Below, one piece after another: positions 1 through 13,196 of a DNA stretch of 64,000 nucleotides. The stretch covers positions 122,046 through 186,045 of the forward strand of contig NW_021638285.1 of assembly GCF_900090045.1 (NCBI RefSeq). Reading direction: 5' to 3'. Origin of the DNA: Plasmodium malariae. Lineage: Eukaryota; Apicomplexa; Aconoidasida; Haemosporida; Plasmodiidae. Positions within the stretch are counted from its first letter, which is position 1. Each line of letters begins with the position of its first letter. The position numbers and the translations under genes are program-made. Below the pieces are notes generated by a model. The model did no database searches and had not been told where the DNA came from. It was given only the letters and a program-made list of their open reading frames with translations.

Positions 1-609
1 TAAATAATATAATACATAAAATTACAAGTAGCATTATTTTCTACATTTATTATTAATAATATAATTTTGTTATAATAATCGATATTATATTAGCTATAAA
101 ATATTTTTCCAAGTATAATGTATATAATATAAGTATTAATAAGAAAACATTTTTAATATTAGAAATTATTTTATTAATATGCGTAGCAGTGTATTATTTC
201 AATTCTCTATACTATAACAAGGAAATACATCAAAAAATTAAAAAATGATATATATATATACATATTTTATTCTAAAAGTAAACAAAAAACAAGTTATTTA
301 ATTAATTTGTTATATTAAATAAATAAATAATGTATTTTGAATATTTATCAATAGTTCAATTTATATTATTCTAGTATATTTTAGTGTTTTGTATATAACA
401 TTAAGATAAAAATTTTACATTATATTTCTAAAGTTAGTTTTCAGTCAATTCGTTATAAAAAAACTAGAGTTATATATATTTTATTTCGTTTTTATGAAAA
501 TAGAAAAAAGCTAAATAAATAATTATATAGTTTTTTGTCATTAACAGTATATTTTATTATTGCTAACTGATTATATAATTAGTATATTACATTATTAAGA
601 TTATACAAC
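1..609. other. intergenic, 5' flank of fam-l pseudogene
   Basis: I see no open coding structure here. The stretch holds the conserved upstream block listed at 331-372. Further upstream, near 193-225, is a short motif resembling the CTCTATATTCTATA-type sequence that precedes other fam genes in the window. Confidence 0.5.
331..372 (+). promoter_or_regulatory. conserved upstream block of fam gene (copy 1)
   Basis: It begins TGTATTTTGAATATTTATC and runs into an ATTATATTATTCTA-like stretch, about 240-280 bp before the ancestral start at 610. The same block lies at a similar distance before six other fam-type copies. It may be a promoter or 5'UTR element, or simply duplicated flank; the sequence does not decide. 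Confidence 0.45.
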
Positions 610-1640
610 AAGAAACAAAATATTACGATACTTTTATTTATTAAAATTTTTGTGTTTATCCTTTCAACTTGGATATACCATTTTAACAATGATTTAGTAT
701 AGTAATATTATTTAACCATATTTTACATATTCCTATATTTGATTTTTTATGTTTGTTAATAATATTTTTTTATAATGATATCTTTTATCTTTAAATTACA
801 CATGTTATCTTCGTTTTTTCAGTGTATGTATAATATATATTGGGGGAAGAAATTCATGCTTATTAGAAAATTAGTTATAAGAAATTGTAGATTATTAGCA
901 GAATGCAAGAGATATAATGATCCTTTTATTAGGAGTTTTATAGAAGATATACCACACAATGAAGCGTGAGAAAAAAAAGATATATATTATAATAAAAAAG
1001 GCATTATGACAAAGAAAAAACAAACGTATAGAAATACATTAAATTATGCCAGTGAGAACAAAAAGGCTACGAAAATAAATCTTGTATATTTGAAACAAAT
1101 TAATATATTCATTTAGAGAAAAAAATATTTAGAGAACTTGACTATACGAATTTTCTTAAAAATAACAAAGTAGTGAGTGATAGGATTTATAAAAAAATAA
1201 TATTTAAAAAGTGAGGACTACAGGTTCTTTTACCTTTCTTGCTGTTTTTGTTTTTCTTGATAGTATTCATAGTAGAATTAGCAATAGGATTTTCAGCTAA
1301 TGATTGTTTATTGTCTTACTTCGGTTTGAAAAAAACTCATTTAAAAAAATTAGTAAATTATAGTGAGGGACCATTATATACATTTGTAAGTGTGTTGAAA
1401 AAGATAACTGGTTTTTGGAAGAACTCGGAAAGTTTGGGTTCTGGGACAACATGTACGTTGTGCAGTGGTACAACACTTACTGATGCGTGCATATTAGGTC
1501 AAGTGTTCCGTATTTTAATATATATGGTACCGTTCGTTATATTAGGTATCACAATTATATAGTGAGTTTTTCATTATCATAAAAACGTTAAGAAATATGA
1601 AAAAATTAAGTTAGGAAAAAGTAAAATATGTAGTAAATAA
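610..1640 (+). pseudogene. fam-l: fam-l pseudogene
   Basis: This is a broken fam-l gene, a two-exon, two-TM exported family of P. malariae. Exon 1 (610-696, 87 nt) reads as the usual leader (LLFIKIFVFILSTWIYHFNN) but its start codon is AAG instead of ATG. The donor is GTATAG at 697 and the acceptor ends at 822. Exon 2 keeps the PEXEL-like RLLAE at about 894-908, then hits TGA at 967-969. A frameshift lies near 1070-1080, after which the fam-l signature resumes (KSCIFET, then LEKKIFRELDYTNFLKNN), interrupted by a TAA and by a TGA where other copies have a cysteine or tyrosine codon. The region 1239-1562 is open and encodes both membrane segments and a Cys-containing loop (CTLCSG). TAG-TGA at 1560-1565 precedes the basic tail YHKNVKKYEKIK. 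Lost start, several stops and one frameshift leave no doubt that it is dead. Confidence 0.88.
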
Positions 1641-4600
1641 TATGTCTCTTTTTATAAAATCATTTCTAGTGTGGAATAATAAGAGTAACATATTTAGTTA
1701 TATGCTTACTAAAAGTTCCTACAGTTTATTATTTTTTTATTTTTGTACACAGATTCTCGTGATCTTTTTGGTAAACAAAGTAAGAAATTATGACTTAGTT
1801 TTTTTTGCAAATTAATATGTTTTAATACCTTGCATTTTATATTTTAAGATTTTTTTTCCGCATAATTAATTTTTTTTTTTTAATAAATGTATTTGTATAT
1901 TTAAATAGATATTTATAAAAAATAAATTTGCGTTAAAATTAATATATTTAAAAGGAATGTACATATAATTTTATTGAAGTCGTGTGCTCATATATAGTTG
2001 AAATACAAGAAATACTACATTCATAACATTATCCTTTCATATATTATTATTATTATTAGTTAATTAGGAAAATGCGTTGTGTGTTTTATATTAAAAATAA
2101 ATGTGTCTTGTTTTGTATTTAATGGAACTACAGTCATGTATTTTGCTGTATTCTTATACATATAAATATATTATTTTTTTAATATAAAAAACTTAATTAT
2201 TTTTCTGTAAATAATATTTTACGAGAAATACATCATGAAATATATTTGTTGTAAAATTATTTTTTATATAAACTTACCTCTTTTTTTTTTTTGAAATCTT
2301 ATGTGAAGTTATAAATATATGATAAAATAATGTCCTTTACGTATATATATATTATTCATAATATTTTAACGAATTAGTATTTCTAAATCTTTAAAATTAA
2401 ATTAGGACTTAAAAACATTTACTATGCTATTATTATGCTTAATTGTAATGTTAGTTTAAATTTAGTAGAATGAATTAAATATATATATATTGAAAATATA
2501 TTAATATACATTATATATTTTTTATTTTTACAACAATAAAATTTTAAATTAATAAAATGAACTTGTATATTAATAGATATTGTTTCGTAATTTATTCCTT
2601 TTTTTATCTTTGATTTTTTATGGTTATACGCTTATAAAAATGTATTATATATCTATATAAATGAAATTTTTCACTAAGTGTAATGAGAATCAATATGTTC
2701 TTTTGTGAAATAATGGAATGATAAGTAGATAAATATATATACCTATGTTATATTTTTTGATCTTATTTATAAATATATAGTTTATAGTGTTAACATCATT
2801 TTTTGGATATCAAAATATACATATAGTTTGAAATAACTAGTAATTTCTTCAATAAATTAAGATAATTTAAAAAAAAAAATGAAAGTAAAAAATTGAATTA
2901 TATTTTTTGGTAATTTATAAGTACGTAATACTATTTCTCTTTTTTAGAAAAGTTTTAATAAGATATATAAAAAAGGTTACTATATTTTTTTTATAATATT
3001 CAACTAAATAGGCGTAATATATAAGGTTCAAATGCAGCTGTTTTTAGAGTAATTTTCATTATTAAATTTGGTTCTTTATAGATTCATATGAGCGTGATAA
3101 TATTAATACATGTTTTAGTAATAATATTTACATAAATATTAAATAGTATTATTTAATCAATTATATAACACATAGATATATTTTTCTTGTAGAAGAGTAC
3201 TTAGAAATTAAGAAAATGAGAACCTCATATTTGAAAAATATTGTATTCACTAAATGAATTTGTTGCAGTGAGATTTTTAATTGAACGTATATATTTTTTT
3301 TTTTTTTGTTACTATTCATTATTATTATATTTTAATGAAATATTTCTTCCATAAATATTATATATATATTTTATAATTCTACTTTATATTTTTTTTTTTC
3401 TTTTATGATGTGTTTTAGTATTATTTTGTTTATAATAATTCTTTATTTATTAGTAGCTGCATTGTAATCTAAAAAGAATAAAAAAAATAAAATATAAAAT
3501 ACCTTACTTATATTAAGATAAATATTTATTATATATAAATTTTAAACATTCATGTGGTTTAAAAATATATTTGTAATTTATTTATTTATAGAAAAACAAT
3601 ACAATATAAATTATTTCTATATTTTTTCATCAAAGAAAATACTAAATCTTTCATATACCAATTTTCAATTTTTTTTTATTTATTCTTTTGTATATCACAA
3701 AATTATATTGTTAATGTTACATTTATTTGTAATATTAAATTGCTACAAATATTTCTGAAATTATTGGATTTTACAAAATTGTTTTATATGCTAATTTTAT
3801 TTTTATCTTCGTTTTGTTTTTTTTCTGATATATTAATATTTTTCAAAATATATATTTCTTTACATTTTTAAAAGAAGAAAAAAAAAAAAAAAAAAAAAAG
3901 CTAATTTGTACATTTTTAAAATTTACACTAGATAAAAATAAATTTCATTTGGAATTAGATACAAATTTTACAATTGTAAAAATTATTATACAAAAATAGA
4001 ATAATTATTATGGTACTTTTAAAAATATGTACATAATTTCATAGACTTTTTAATAACTAAAAATTTTATTTTCTTAATATATAAAAATTTATATAAGAAA
4101 AAATTGTAGTTAAATAATAACGAATATACGATAAAATAAGAATATTTTTTCCTATCTTCATATTTTTTTTCTATTATTTTTACGGTAACAATAATCAATT
4201 TATTTAACTATAGAAGTTGAAGTAATACGAAAAAACATGTATAAAATAAGAATTATTTTTTAGAAGGAACACAGAAATTCATAACTATTGTATGAACATA
4301 TATTAGTATATATTTTCTACGTACAGTTCTTTCTTTTGTATGAATGAAAGAATGTTATCACTGAATAAATAATATTTGTTTTCATATCATCTTAATAATT
4401 TTCTTCGTATTATATTTTTTTTTTTTAAACTAATTTATAAAAAAAAATTTAATATTTTTGCTATTAAATAATTAATTTAAATATTATGTACAATTATCAT
4501 TTATTTTTATTAAATTTTATTTCTATAATAATCTATATTGAAATTGTTCTAAATTCTAAAATTATTTTGTGTTTGTGAAAAATATATGAAGTATATATAT

Positions 4601-4745
4601 AATAATTCATTTTATAAAGTTTAAAATAAATTAAATAAATAAAAATAAAATAAAACATGAATGGCTTCTTTTATCTTTTTCAATATATAAAACTATAGTT
4701 ATTTTTTGTATTAGTTAATATATAATAAAATTAATGATGTATACA
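1641..4745. other. intergenic, no gene seen
   Basis: Very AT-rich DNA with no ORF I would believe; the open stretch at 3552-3758 is low-complexity and lacks family signatures. Near 2095-2160 there is a segment (around TGTCTTGTTTTGTATTTAATGG) that resembles sequence at 60745-60810, at the same distance after a fam-type stop. A run of about 22 A lies at 3878-3899. Confidence 0.5.
3878..3899. repeat. poly(A) homopolymer
   Basis: An uninterrupted run of about 22 A, one of the longest homopolymers in the window. It is likely slippage-prone and its length may be uncertain in the assembly. Confidence 0.8.
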
Positions 4746-5591
4746 ATGAAAAAAAATTTCAACTCCATCATTTTTATTAAAATCTTTATCTTTACTCTTT
4801 TATTTTGGATAATTCGTTATAACAATGATTTGGTATTATAATAATATTTCGTATAATACTTTATTTTTTGTTACTGAACATTTTATTTTTAAAAATAACA
4901 TTTTCCTAGTATGGAAATATATGTTCTTATAAATAATATGTTTATTTTTTTTTTTCTTTAGAATAGCTGCAATGGGTTATTGGATGAGAAGTATAAGTTA
5001 GATAGAGATTTATACTTAACAACTAATCGACAATTAGCACATTATTCAGTGAATGGAAATATTGATGGACGATATAATAAAGTGCTAGATGAAGAACATA
5101 TATCTAAAAATAAAAAAGATATATTATCACAAAACAAAGAATTAAAAGAAAGTGAATTAAAAAGAGAAATATGGCATAAAGTGCATAGAAGTAGTAATTC
5201 TTCGTTATCTAGTAGAGCGGATGTATTTTGTGAAAAACAAATATTCAGCGTATTACATTCCATTGACAAAATAAAGAATAACGAAGAAATGACCGACTGG
5301 GAAAAGTGTACAGCCATAAATAGAAAGAAGATAAAATTATTATTAATTCCTGCCTCTATATTTTTATTGGCAGCATTAGTATTTTCAAAATTAGTGACTA
5401 ATTCAGGGGATATAATTAAAATAGGAAGTACGTATTCTTATCTTGTCTTTATAATTTTATTGGGTTTTGCATTCGCGATATACTTATCTATTGTATTAGG
5501 CATTATTTATACCTGTAGAAAAATTAATAAATATAGAATTATAAAAAAATATAAGCAACAAATTTGTAATAATGGTACGGATAATTTATAA
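4746..5591 (+). CDS. Plasmodium exported two-TM protein, unknown function
   Basis: I model an intact two-exon gene: exon 1 is 4746-4832 (87 nt, 29 codons, hydrophobic leader), the donor is GTATTA at 4833, the acceptor is tttctttag ending at 4961, and exon 2 is 4962-5591, phase 0. The product is about 238 residues. Arginine 52 starts RQLAH, which occupies exactly the PEXEL position of the neighbouring exported genes but lacks the usual E/D/Q at position 5. A charged middle follows, with EKQIFSVLHSIDKIKNN resembling the conserved segment of exported two-TM families. Two membrane segments lie at about 153-173 and 188-213, then a basic tail (CRKINKYRIIKKYKQQ). Export into the red cell is inferred from the leader, the motif position and the two-TM layout. 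It is not fam-l or fam-m by sequence, and I cannot name its subfamily. Confidence 0.8.
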
Positions 5592-8214
5592 AAAAAACTT
5601 TTAAATTCTAAAAAATAGTTATGTAGCATTCTTAAGATTATTATGCTTACAAGAAGAGTATATGGAGTTAAATTATTTTTATAATACCACCTGAACATGC
5701 ATATTTGTTTTTATATAAAATATAATAATGTGTATTCATAACCTTTATTGAATTTGATTGATTTATTTTATAAATTTGTATTTTAATATTTACCTTGTGT
5801 TTAATTTAATACATCGGCATACAATACATATTATTTTAATTATATTTTTGTTTGTAAATATATGTATGTTTCATAAAATTCATAAAAAAACTGCTTTTAT
5901 TATAATTTTGTTAAATTGGTAGGAAATTCATGTTATTACATTAGAATGTGCACTTATTTTGTTTCCATTTCCTTTATTCTTTTTAGTAAAATAGGATTAT
6001 TTCGTCATTCAATTAAAAAAAGAATCTATGATATTTTTATAAATTAAATGTAGATGTCTTTTCTTAATAATATATAATAAATAAATAGTATTTATTTAAT
6101 TTTGTAATAAAATTGTACTTTATATGTAATATAAAGTTTATTATGTTAAATATATTAATATATGTATTTGGAACAAAATGATTTTTAAAGATTGTTTAAA
6201 TTTTTTAAGGTTTTAAATAATTAGTTATAAATGTGTAACAGTATCATATTTTTTCAAAAAATATGTTAGTTGTTTTTGGTAAATAATTTGAAAGAACATT
6301 AATAAACGTAACTAAATAAAAAATTAATATTCTAAATAATTTGATTCCATAAAATGTTATTTTAATTCAATGTATAAAAATTACTTAAATATATATTATA
6401 AAGAAGAATTATAAATATATATTCCACTTCCATTTTTATTTTTTCTTAATTGCCACATATGAGCATACCAGTGAAAAAGGATTAAACGTTTATTAACTCT
6501 TCCTTTAGAAATGTACCTTATTTTGTTTCTTAATAAACATCATTTTTCTGTTTATGCTACTATGTAGTTTTGTATACAAGTGTGAAAAAAGTATTGTTAT
6601 TAATTATTACATATATTTTAAGATGTGCAAAATTGAACTTAAGTACTACTTACATTTTGATACTAATGATTCTACTTTTTTAATAAAATAAAAAGTAATA
6701 AATGTGAATGAACATAACTTTGATTTATACAAAAACGTGTCAATTAGTTATTATTAAATTGATACTTTATAATAGAATTGAATAAATGAAAAATGTGTAT
6801 ATATATAAAAGGTTTAATTAAAAAAGAGATAAATATAACATTTTACATGCAATGTATATATGAGTGCTTTAGGTGATTAGACGTAATATAACAATGTATC
6901 TCTTCTTTAAATTCAAATAGACGTAAAAGTAATATTTAGTATATTTTTGAGTTATTAGAGTTTTGTAGATTTATAATCTCATGTCCTGTGAATTATGTTT
7001 TATATATTTTTAAATTATGTATGTATGAATTTATGTGATAGAAAAAAGTGGAACTAACAAATGGATAATTTTGAATTGGAATATTTATATACATAATAAT
7101 AAAATTTTAGATAAAATAAGATTATTTTATTTCCCCTTTAGTTAATATCAGACGCCAGAGTATGCTATTAAAATATTTAATTTTATGCATATAATGTATA
7201 TATATTAATATGGTAAAATATAATATAAATTATTGTTTGTATCAGAAATAAGTATATTTAGTATAACGCATTTTTTCCAGGAATAATATTTGTGTTTATA
7301 GTTTTCATATGTATTTATTTTCAGAGGTCCAAAATATATGTGATAAAAGATAATAAATTGTAATATTTTGTTATCTGTTCTATTTCAAATATTTTATATT
7401 TTTATATATTGAAATAAATAAAATAAATACATATTTGAAAATAAAATTGTATTTTTTTAATTTATTTTAAAGTATTTATTTTTAAAAAATATTTTTATAT
7501 ATATTTTCTAAGATTATTAAAAATTCCGCGTCCACTGTTTGTTTATCTAGTAAGTAAACTTTCATTTTTAATTGTATATTATATATTTTAGTATTCTATC
7601 TATTTATACATTAACATGAATTTTTAAAGAATTAAAATTTAAACATCATTTTAAATTGTGTTATGGTAATTTAATATAATAATATTTATATCTTCTGAGA
7701 TGATAATAGTTGACATTTAATTTTGTGAATCCATTAATATATTTTTATATATCCTAGTAATAAATTAAAAAAAATAATATTATTTATGATAATAGTTATT
7801 GTGCATGCATCAGAATATAATACCATAAAAACTGATATCCTTTACTTATTATATTAATAAATCAATAAAAATAGTTAATATACATAATGCACTTATTTTT
7901 TTATTGAATGTGGTGCATTATAAAAGTGCATAACCATTGTATATTAATTTAGAGTGCTTTTCTATTTAGCATAATATTATATTTTTAAGAAAACACAGTA
8001 CTTGAAAAAAAAAATTAAAATATATTTAATTAAAATAAATAATGAATTAATTATAAAAGTATATGAATTAGCGCAATATTAGAAAACTATCGCAATCCCA
8101 CATAATATATCGATATAATTACATTAAAGTACGTTTGAGAAATGGACTACTGGATTGAAGTTTCTGTTCGAACTTGTAACTTAGGAATTATTGTTTTGTA
8201 AAATATTTTATAAG
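5592..8214. other. intergenic, no gene seen
   Basis: AT-rich DNA without a credible coding region. A hydrophobic stretch can be read near 7260-7330 (FVFIVFICIYF), which could be a remnant of an STP1 or pir membrane segment ahead of the STP1-tail pseudogene, but it is too short to support. Confidence 0.4.
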
Positions 8215-9168
8215 GATGAAAATTACATGAACATAAAACGATAAAAAATGTAAATACGTCAAATTAAAAAACGGACAGAGCATAAACTGTTGTAGTAGTA
8301 CATATGGAAGTACTCGAAAAATTCAAAAATGAGAAATTGGAATTTAAGTAAAGAAAATTATTAAAATTATACCTAGAAGTTACTTCAAAAGAGGTATTTT
8401 AAACGTATCTTAATTTAAGAAATGGTAAGTTAATAACTGAAAATATTAAAAGCAGGAATGACAATAAAAAAACAAAAAATTCGAAGGAATAAATGAGTGG
8501 AAGGACATAAAAATTTTTTTGAAAAGTAGAAAAAAAACATTGGTTATATAGTTTGAAAAATGAATGGAAGACAGAATATGCTTACATAAAAAACAATGAA
8601 AAATTAAAAGAGAATATCCTAAATGAAATTGGAAGTGTTCCATTCCTAGATATGAAAAAAGCTTCGGGCACGCAGTGGATATCAAATAAGGACATTATTG
8701 TAATAAGATATTTGAAATAGGACTGATATAAAATATTGACAGAGGGATATCAAAATAAGTTGGATAAAAATGAAAATGAAGAAAATAAAAATGATTAACA
8801 ATTAAAAAATGTAAAATAATTGTAGAATAAAGTAAGTGATGAAGAAATATATTAAAAAAAATTTAGAATAACTGTTTATATTTGTACATTTGATAGCACT
8901 AGAAGAATATGAAAAATAATATTATATAGAAAATAGTGTATTGTACCTGCACAATTGCATGAATGAAACCTAGACAAAAGATAACTTATATAAAGAATAA
9001 CGGATAAAAAGAAATATTATTGGTTCTATTATTTACGTTTCGGAAAATAATAAAAACTAGGATATTCATAGTTATAAATATGAGATCTCTATTTATTAGG
9101 AAATAATAGATTCGATAGAATATTATACATATGTAAATTCTATATATATGGAAAATACCGTAGAGTAA
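8215..9168 (+). pseudogene. STP1: STP1 cytoplasmic-tail pseudogene
   Basis: Reading the + strand gives the STP1 tail in order, broken by many stops and frame changes: HMEVLEKFKNEKLEFK near 8300, then KLYLEVTSKEVF and a YLNLRNGKLITEN counterpart, WLYSLKNEWKTEYAYIKNNE around 8543, QWISNKDIIVIRYLK around 8670-8715, and a terminal YTYVNSIYMENTVE before TAA at 9166-9168. The order and spacing match the intact STP1 tail exon at 31824-32924. No N-terminal Cys-rich exon was recognised upstream. The ORF on the opposite strand at 8446-8685 is a shadow. It lies on the strand opposite to the other two STP1 loci, so it is a separate and apparently older relic. Confidence 0.85.
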
Positions 9169-12100
9169 TCCTATAAAATATTAGAATAATACACAACAGT
9201 AATAGATAGGAAGTACATAAAATATATTAAAATGGTGTTAAAGTGAAATATGATTATACCCATAAGAAATATTTATTAAATAATCTTACATAGGAATGGA
9301 ATAAAGAAAATTAATTACAAAATGAGTATTATAAAAGAAAAAAAAATGTATGAAATATGAATATTGAAATTCATTTATTTAATATATATTATAATTATAA
9401 ATAATTTTCTTTTTGAATTAGAACATGTATAAGAAAGTTTTATTAATACTTGTTTCAAAAGAATATACAAACATGTTTATATATATATAAAATAACAAGT
9501 TTATATATATCGAACATTAAAATATTGCCATATGAAATATTAAGCAATATATTTTGTTTTACTCCTTAATAAATAATTTCTTTCAATGATATCATACAAT
9601 ATAAATAATGTATTACTAGTATTTTTAAAATGTATTTTTATTTTATTTTTTTTGTTATACATATTTTAGATTATTCAATAACATATTATTGGGTACCGGA
9701 CATCCACAATTATAAAGTTAAAATGTATATTAGGATTCTATATAAAAATTATTTTAATATATATATGTTATTTATTAATATTGTATTCGTTTTTTTTTTA
9801 TATATTTAATTTGTTTAAACATTATTTATTCAATTTAATATTTAAATATTTTAAATTCTAAATATTTATATAAAAAATAAAAAATAAAACAAAATTTCAA
9901 ATGTATCATCCATGAGTACGTTCTTTATTCTTAGAAGATGATATATATTCTTTTTTATTTCTAAATATATATTACCTAAATTGTGGGATAAAAATATTTT
10001 TGGGTAATTAGTATATATGTTCATTATTTTAAATTATTTCTAAAAACATTTTTATGATATTATATCTCTTTAATTTGGATAATAATATATTTCTAAATCT
10101 ATATATACAACTTTTTTATAGTTAGTACAACAGTCTATGTAAGAATTATAGAATATTAACTTATGATATATTGTTATTTTTCTGTAGTATATTATTATAG
10201 GTGTTAAAATATTTAAGTAATAAGATATAAATCATATTTATACTGAAATTATTTATCTTATTTTTATTATTTTAATAAAATATTTTTGAAGCAATAAAAT
10301 ATACTATTAAATTTCTCTACTCTTTTTTTATATTATATTATTATTTGTATTATGTTATATAGCTACTCGAGAGAAAAGGAAGAATATTCTGAAATTATTT
10401 TTTATAAATAAATATTTTAATTGTATAAAATAATAAATAATTTCAATGTAATTTTTCTCAAATTTTTTGTTATTTAACTTTATGACAAAGCCATATGACA
10501 TCTTATTTTTGACAGGATAAAAATAACAGCATTATTATTAATGTTTTTTAAAATAATATTGTACATATAAAATACATATATAAGAGGATTTTTTTAAGTT
10601 TTGTATCATCCGCATTAGCGATTTATTTTAAAAAACGAAGTCTAAAAATTCCTTAATCTCAAATAAAGTTAAATTTTATTGTTTTTAAAAAGAAAAATAT
10701 TTTAATAATACATAGCACACTTATATTAATAAAGAAATTCGCAGAAAATCATAATATTTAAAATAAATATATGGTAAGTGTATTTATTATAGAGTTTTAC
10801 ATATAAAAGTTATTTTTATTAAATTTTTATACATTCATCATCACATTTATTCATAGAATATTTTATACAATAAATATATGCCTATATTTTTATGATATTT
10901 ATTATATATAATTAATATATATATATATATATAATAAAAATGAAATGATGAAATATTTTATATATTGAGTGATATATATTTAAGCATTCAAATATAAAAA
11001 TATTATTATTACAAAGCATATATATATATATATATATATATGAAAAAATTTATTAAATATTACTACAATTAATATATTATTAACTTAATAAATATATAAG
11101 TAGAGAATTTACTTTCTAACTATCAATTTTTTATGTAGAAAAATTACATAATAAACAAGAAATATATTCATAACGCTTCAAGAAACATAAGTAAATAATA
11201 GCATATGAATAAAAATTGCAAAAAATATAAAACTGTTTTAACGCTATATTTAAAAATAATGTATATAATTTTAGTATTAATTCCTTTATTATATATGATG
11301 GGACATATATTTATTCATTCTTATATTTCGATTAATCGTTTAAACGTATCTATGTGAAGCCATTTTCTCAACTTAATATATGTATGATATTATAAGGTAA
11401 AATGGCTAGCAATTGCGTCTTAAGTATTTAAAGTGTCAATTAATTAATTATTTATAAATATTGATTAAATTAGCATGTAATAAATCTTTAATATTCATTG
11501 AATTTTTTTATTAATTATATTTTAATTTTTAATAGAACGATTATTAGAAAAGAACATTTGTCTGTTCAAGTATTAAGTTTTAATATTAATTCATAAGCTG
11601 TTGTAGTATTAAATATTTTCAATTAATATTAAAAGCCATGAACAAAGTCAGAGCGCAAGAAAGTTATGTCATATATATTATTAAAAAATTAAAAATTTAA
11701 TTTATCTTATATAACAATAAAAGTAACCTCGTTTAGATATCGTATAATTCATAGATATCAGACTTTTAATCGTTTTTTCTTAAAATATATAAAATGCTGA
11801 CATTGTTGATACATCCAATTAATTAAATTCCATTAAAGCATTGTTGCGGTATATCTATATTTTTGTTCTAATTATTCTGCTTATAGCAAATTATTTTAAA
11901 AATAATTTTTATAAGACATTAGTTAACTTAAAAATATTTTTTATTATTTTAATCGTAACAAAGAAATTTAAAATAATATTTTTTTAAAGTCGAATTTATG
12001 TATTTTATATTATATAATTTTATTAAATTTTATCCAATTACCTAACTGAATTAACCAAACGATTTAAATAATATGCAAATAAAATATAAGTAAATTTTTT

Positions 12101-12415
12101 CGAAGTAAATTATTTTTACAGCAAGTCTAATTGCAGAAATTATGTACCATTCATTGTTCTTTTAGAAACTATTCCATTTATATCATTTTAATATATTTAC
12201 ATAGAAAATTTACTAATTACATTTAAATTTTTTTTTCTCTTTATACATTTAATTATATGTTATAATTATATAATATATACAATTTATAAAATATATATGT
12301 GGCAGAAACAATAAAAAAGAATTATAATCTATCTTCTACTGAATATAAGCGATATAATTATATAAATAATAATTTTATTATCGAATAGGTTTTAGCGGCG
12401 GTAAATAATTTTGAC
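9169..12415. other. intergenic with TA microsatellites
   Basis: No coding region supported. It includes long alternating TA tracts at about 10915-10933 and 11018-11041. A scan for exon-1-like leaders and PEXEL-like motifs found nothing convincing. Confidence 0.5.
11018..11041. repeat. TA dinucleotide microsatellite
   Basis: About 12 perfect AT/TA units. A shorter one precedes it at 10915-10933. Confidence 0.8.
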
Positions 12416-13196
12416 ATGATGATACAAGATAACAAATTCTTTTTCTTCATTAAATTCTGCGCATTTTCCCTTTTAATACGGACATATCAGAATTCATATA
12501 ACGTAGGATAATTGCTATATTTAACAATTTCTATACATTATTTTGTAATAATACATTTTAATTTTAAAAATTAATATTTTATTCGTGCAAAAATATTTAT
12601 ATTTTTATTTAATATCAAATATTTGCTCATATTTTTAGACAAATACATATAGAATATCATATATTAAGATAAATGATCTAAGTAATTCATTAAATGTAAG
12701 AGTAGACAGATTATTAAATGAGGAAAGAGGTTTACATTCCCCCAATGGAAGCATACCTTTAAAAAAAATGTCTCCAAAAAACTTTAAAGTGTCATCTGAT
12801 ACATCAAATAATAATAACTATGAAGGACGGTATAGAAAATTAAAAGGAAAATCGTCAAAAACGGAAAAAAACGTATCACCATCCATTATTAAACCTAAAA
12901 AAGGATTAGATGATATATATAATATTAAAATGGTAAAAGAATATGATAATAAAAACAAAGAAGTAAATAACCCTAAGTGTGAATTTGCACAAAAATTTCT
13001 AAGGCGTATTCTTGTTATTATTCCAGTTATATTGTTCAGTATTGCTGCATTGGTGTTAGTAATGCTATCACAAGATACGATTCTAAAAGATTATGGCACA
13101 TTATCCTTTCCAATATTTGTTTCAATATTTATTTTAACAGTATTAGTTACTACCTGTAAATTATTGAAAAATATGTACAAGGGTAATAATAAGTAA
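12416..13196 (+). CDS. Plasmodium exported protein with canonical PEXEL, two TM
   Basis: I model two exons: exon 1 is 12416-12502 (87 nt; MMIQDNKFFFFIKF then a hydrophobic stretch), the donor is GTAGGA at 12503, the acceptor is atatttttag ending at 12638, and exon 2 is 12639-13196, phase 0. The product is about 214 residues. Arginine 53 begins RLLNE, a canonical PEXEL (RxLxE), so cleavage by plasmepsin V and export to the host cell are expected for the family type. A Lys/Asn/Ser-rich middle leads to two membrane segments at about 153-172 and 184-202 and a short basic end (CKLLKNMYKGNNK). The reading frame is intact. It resembles neither fam-l nor fam-m beyond overall layout; I would call it a Plasmodium exported protein of unknown function. 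It is the only intact gene in the window with a textbook PEXEL. Confidence 0.82.

Noticed and set aside
3552..3758. 68-codon open stretch, hydrophobic
   Set aside because: Low-complexity Phe/Tyr/Ile translation of AT-rich DNA with no splice or family context.
7260..7330. Hydrophobic reading that could be an STP1 membrane exon
   Set aside because: Too short, about 0.9 kb from the STP1 tail relic, with no KKKK tail start attached.
10900..11045. TA-rich tract as a possible replication origin or centromere
   Set aside because: Short microsatellites only; a P. malariae centromere would be a much longer and denser AT block, and the context is subtelomeric.
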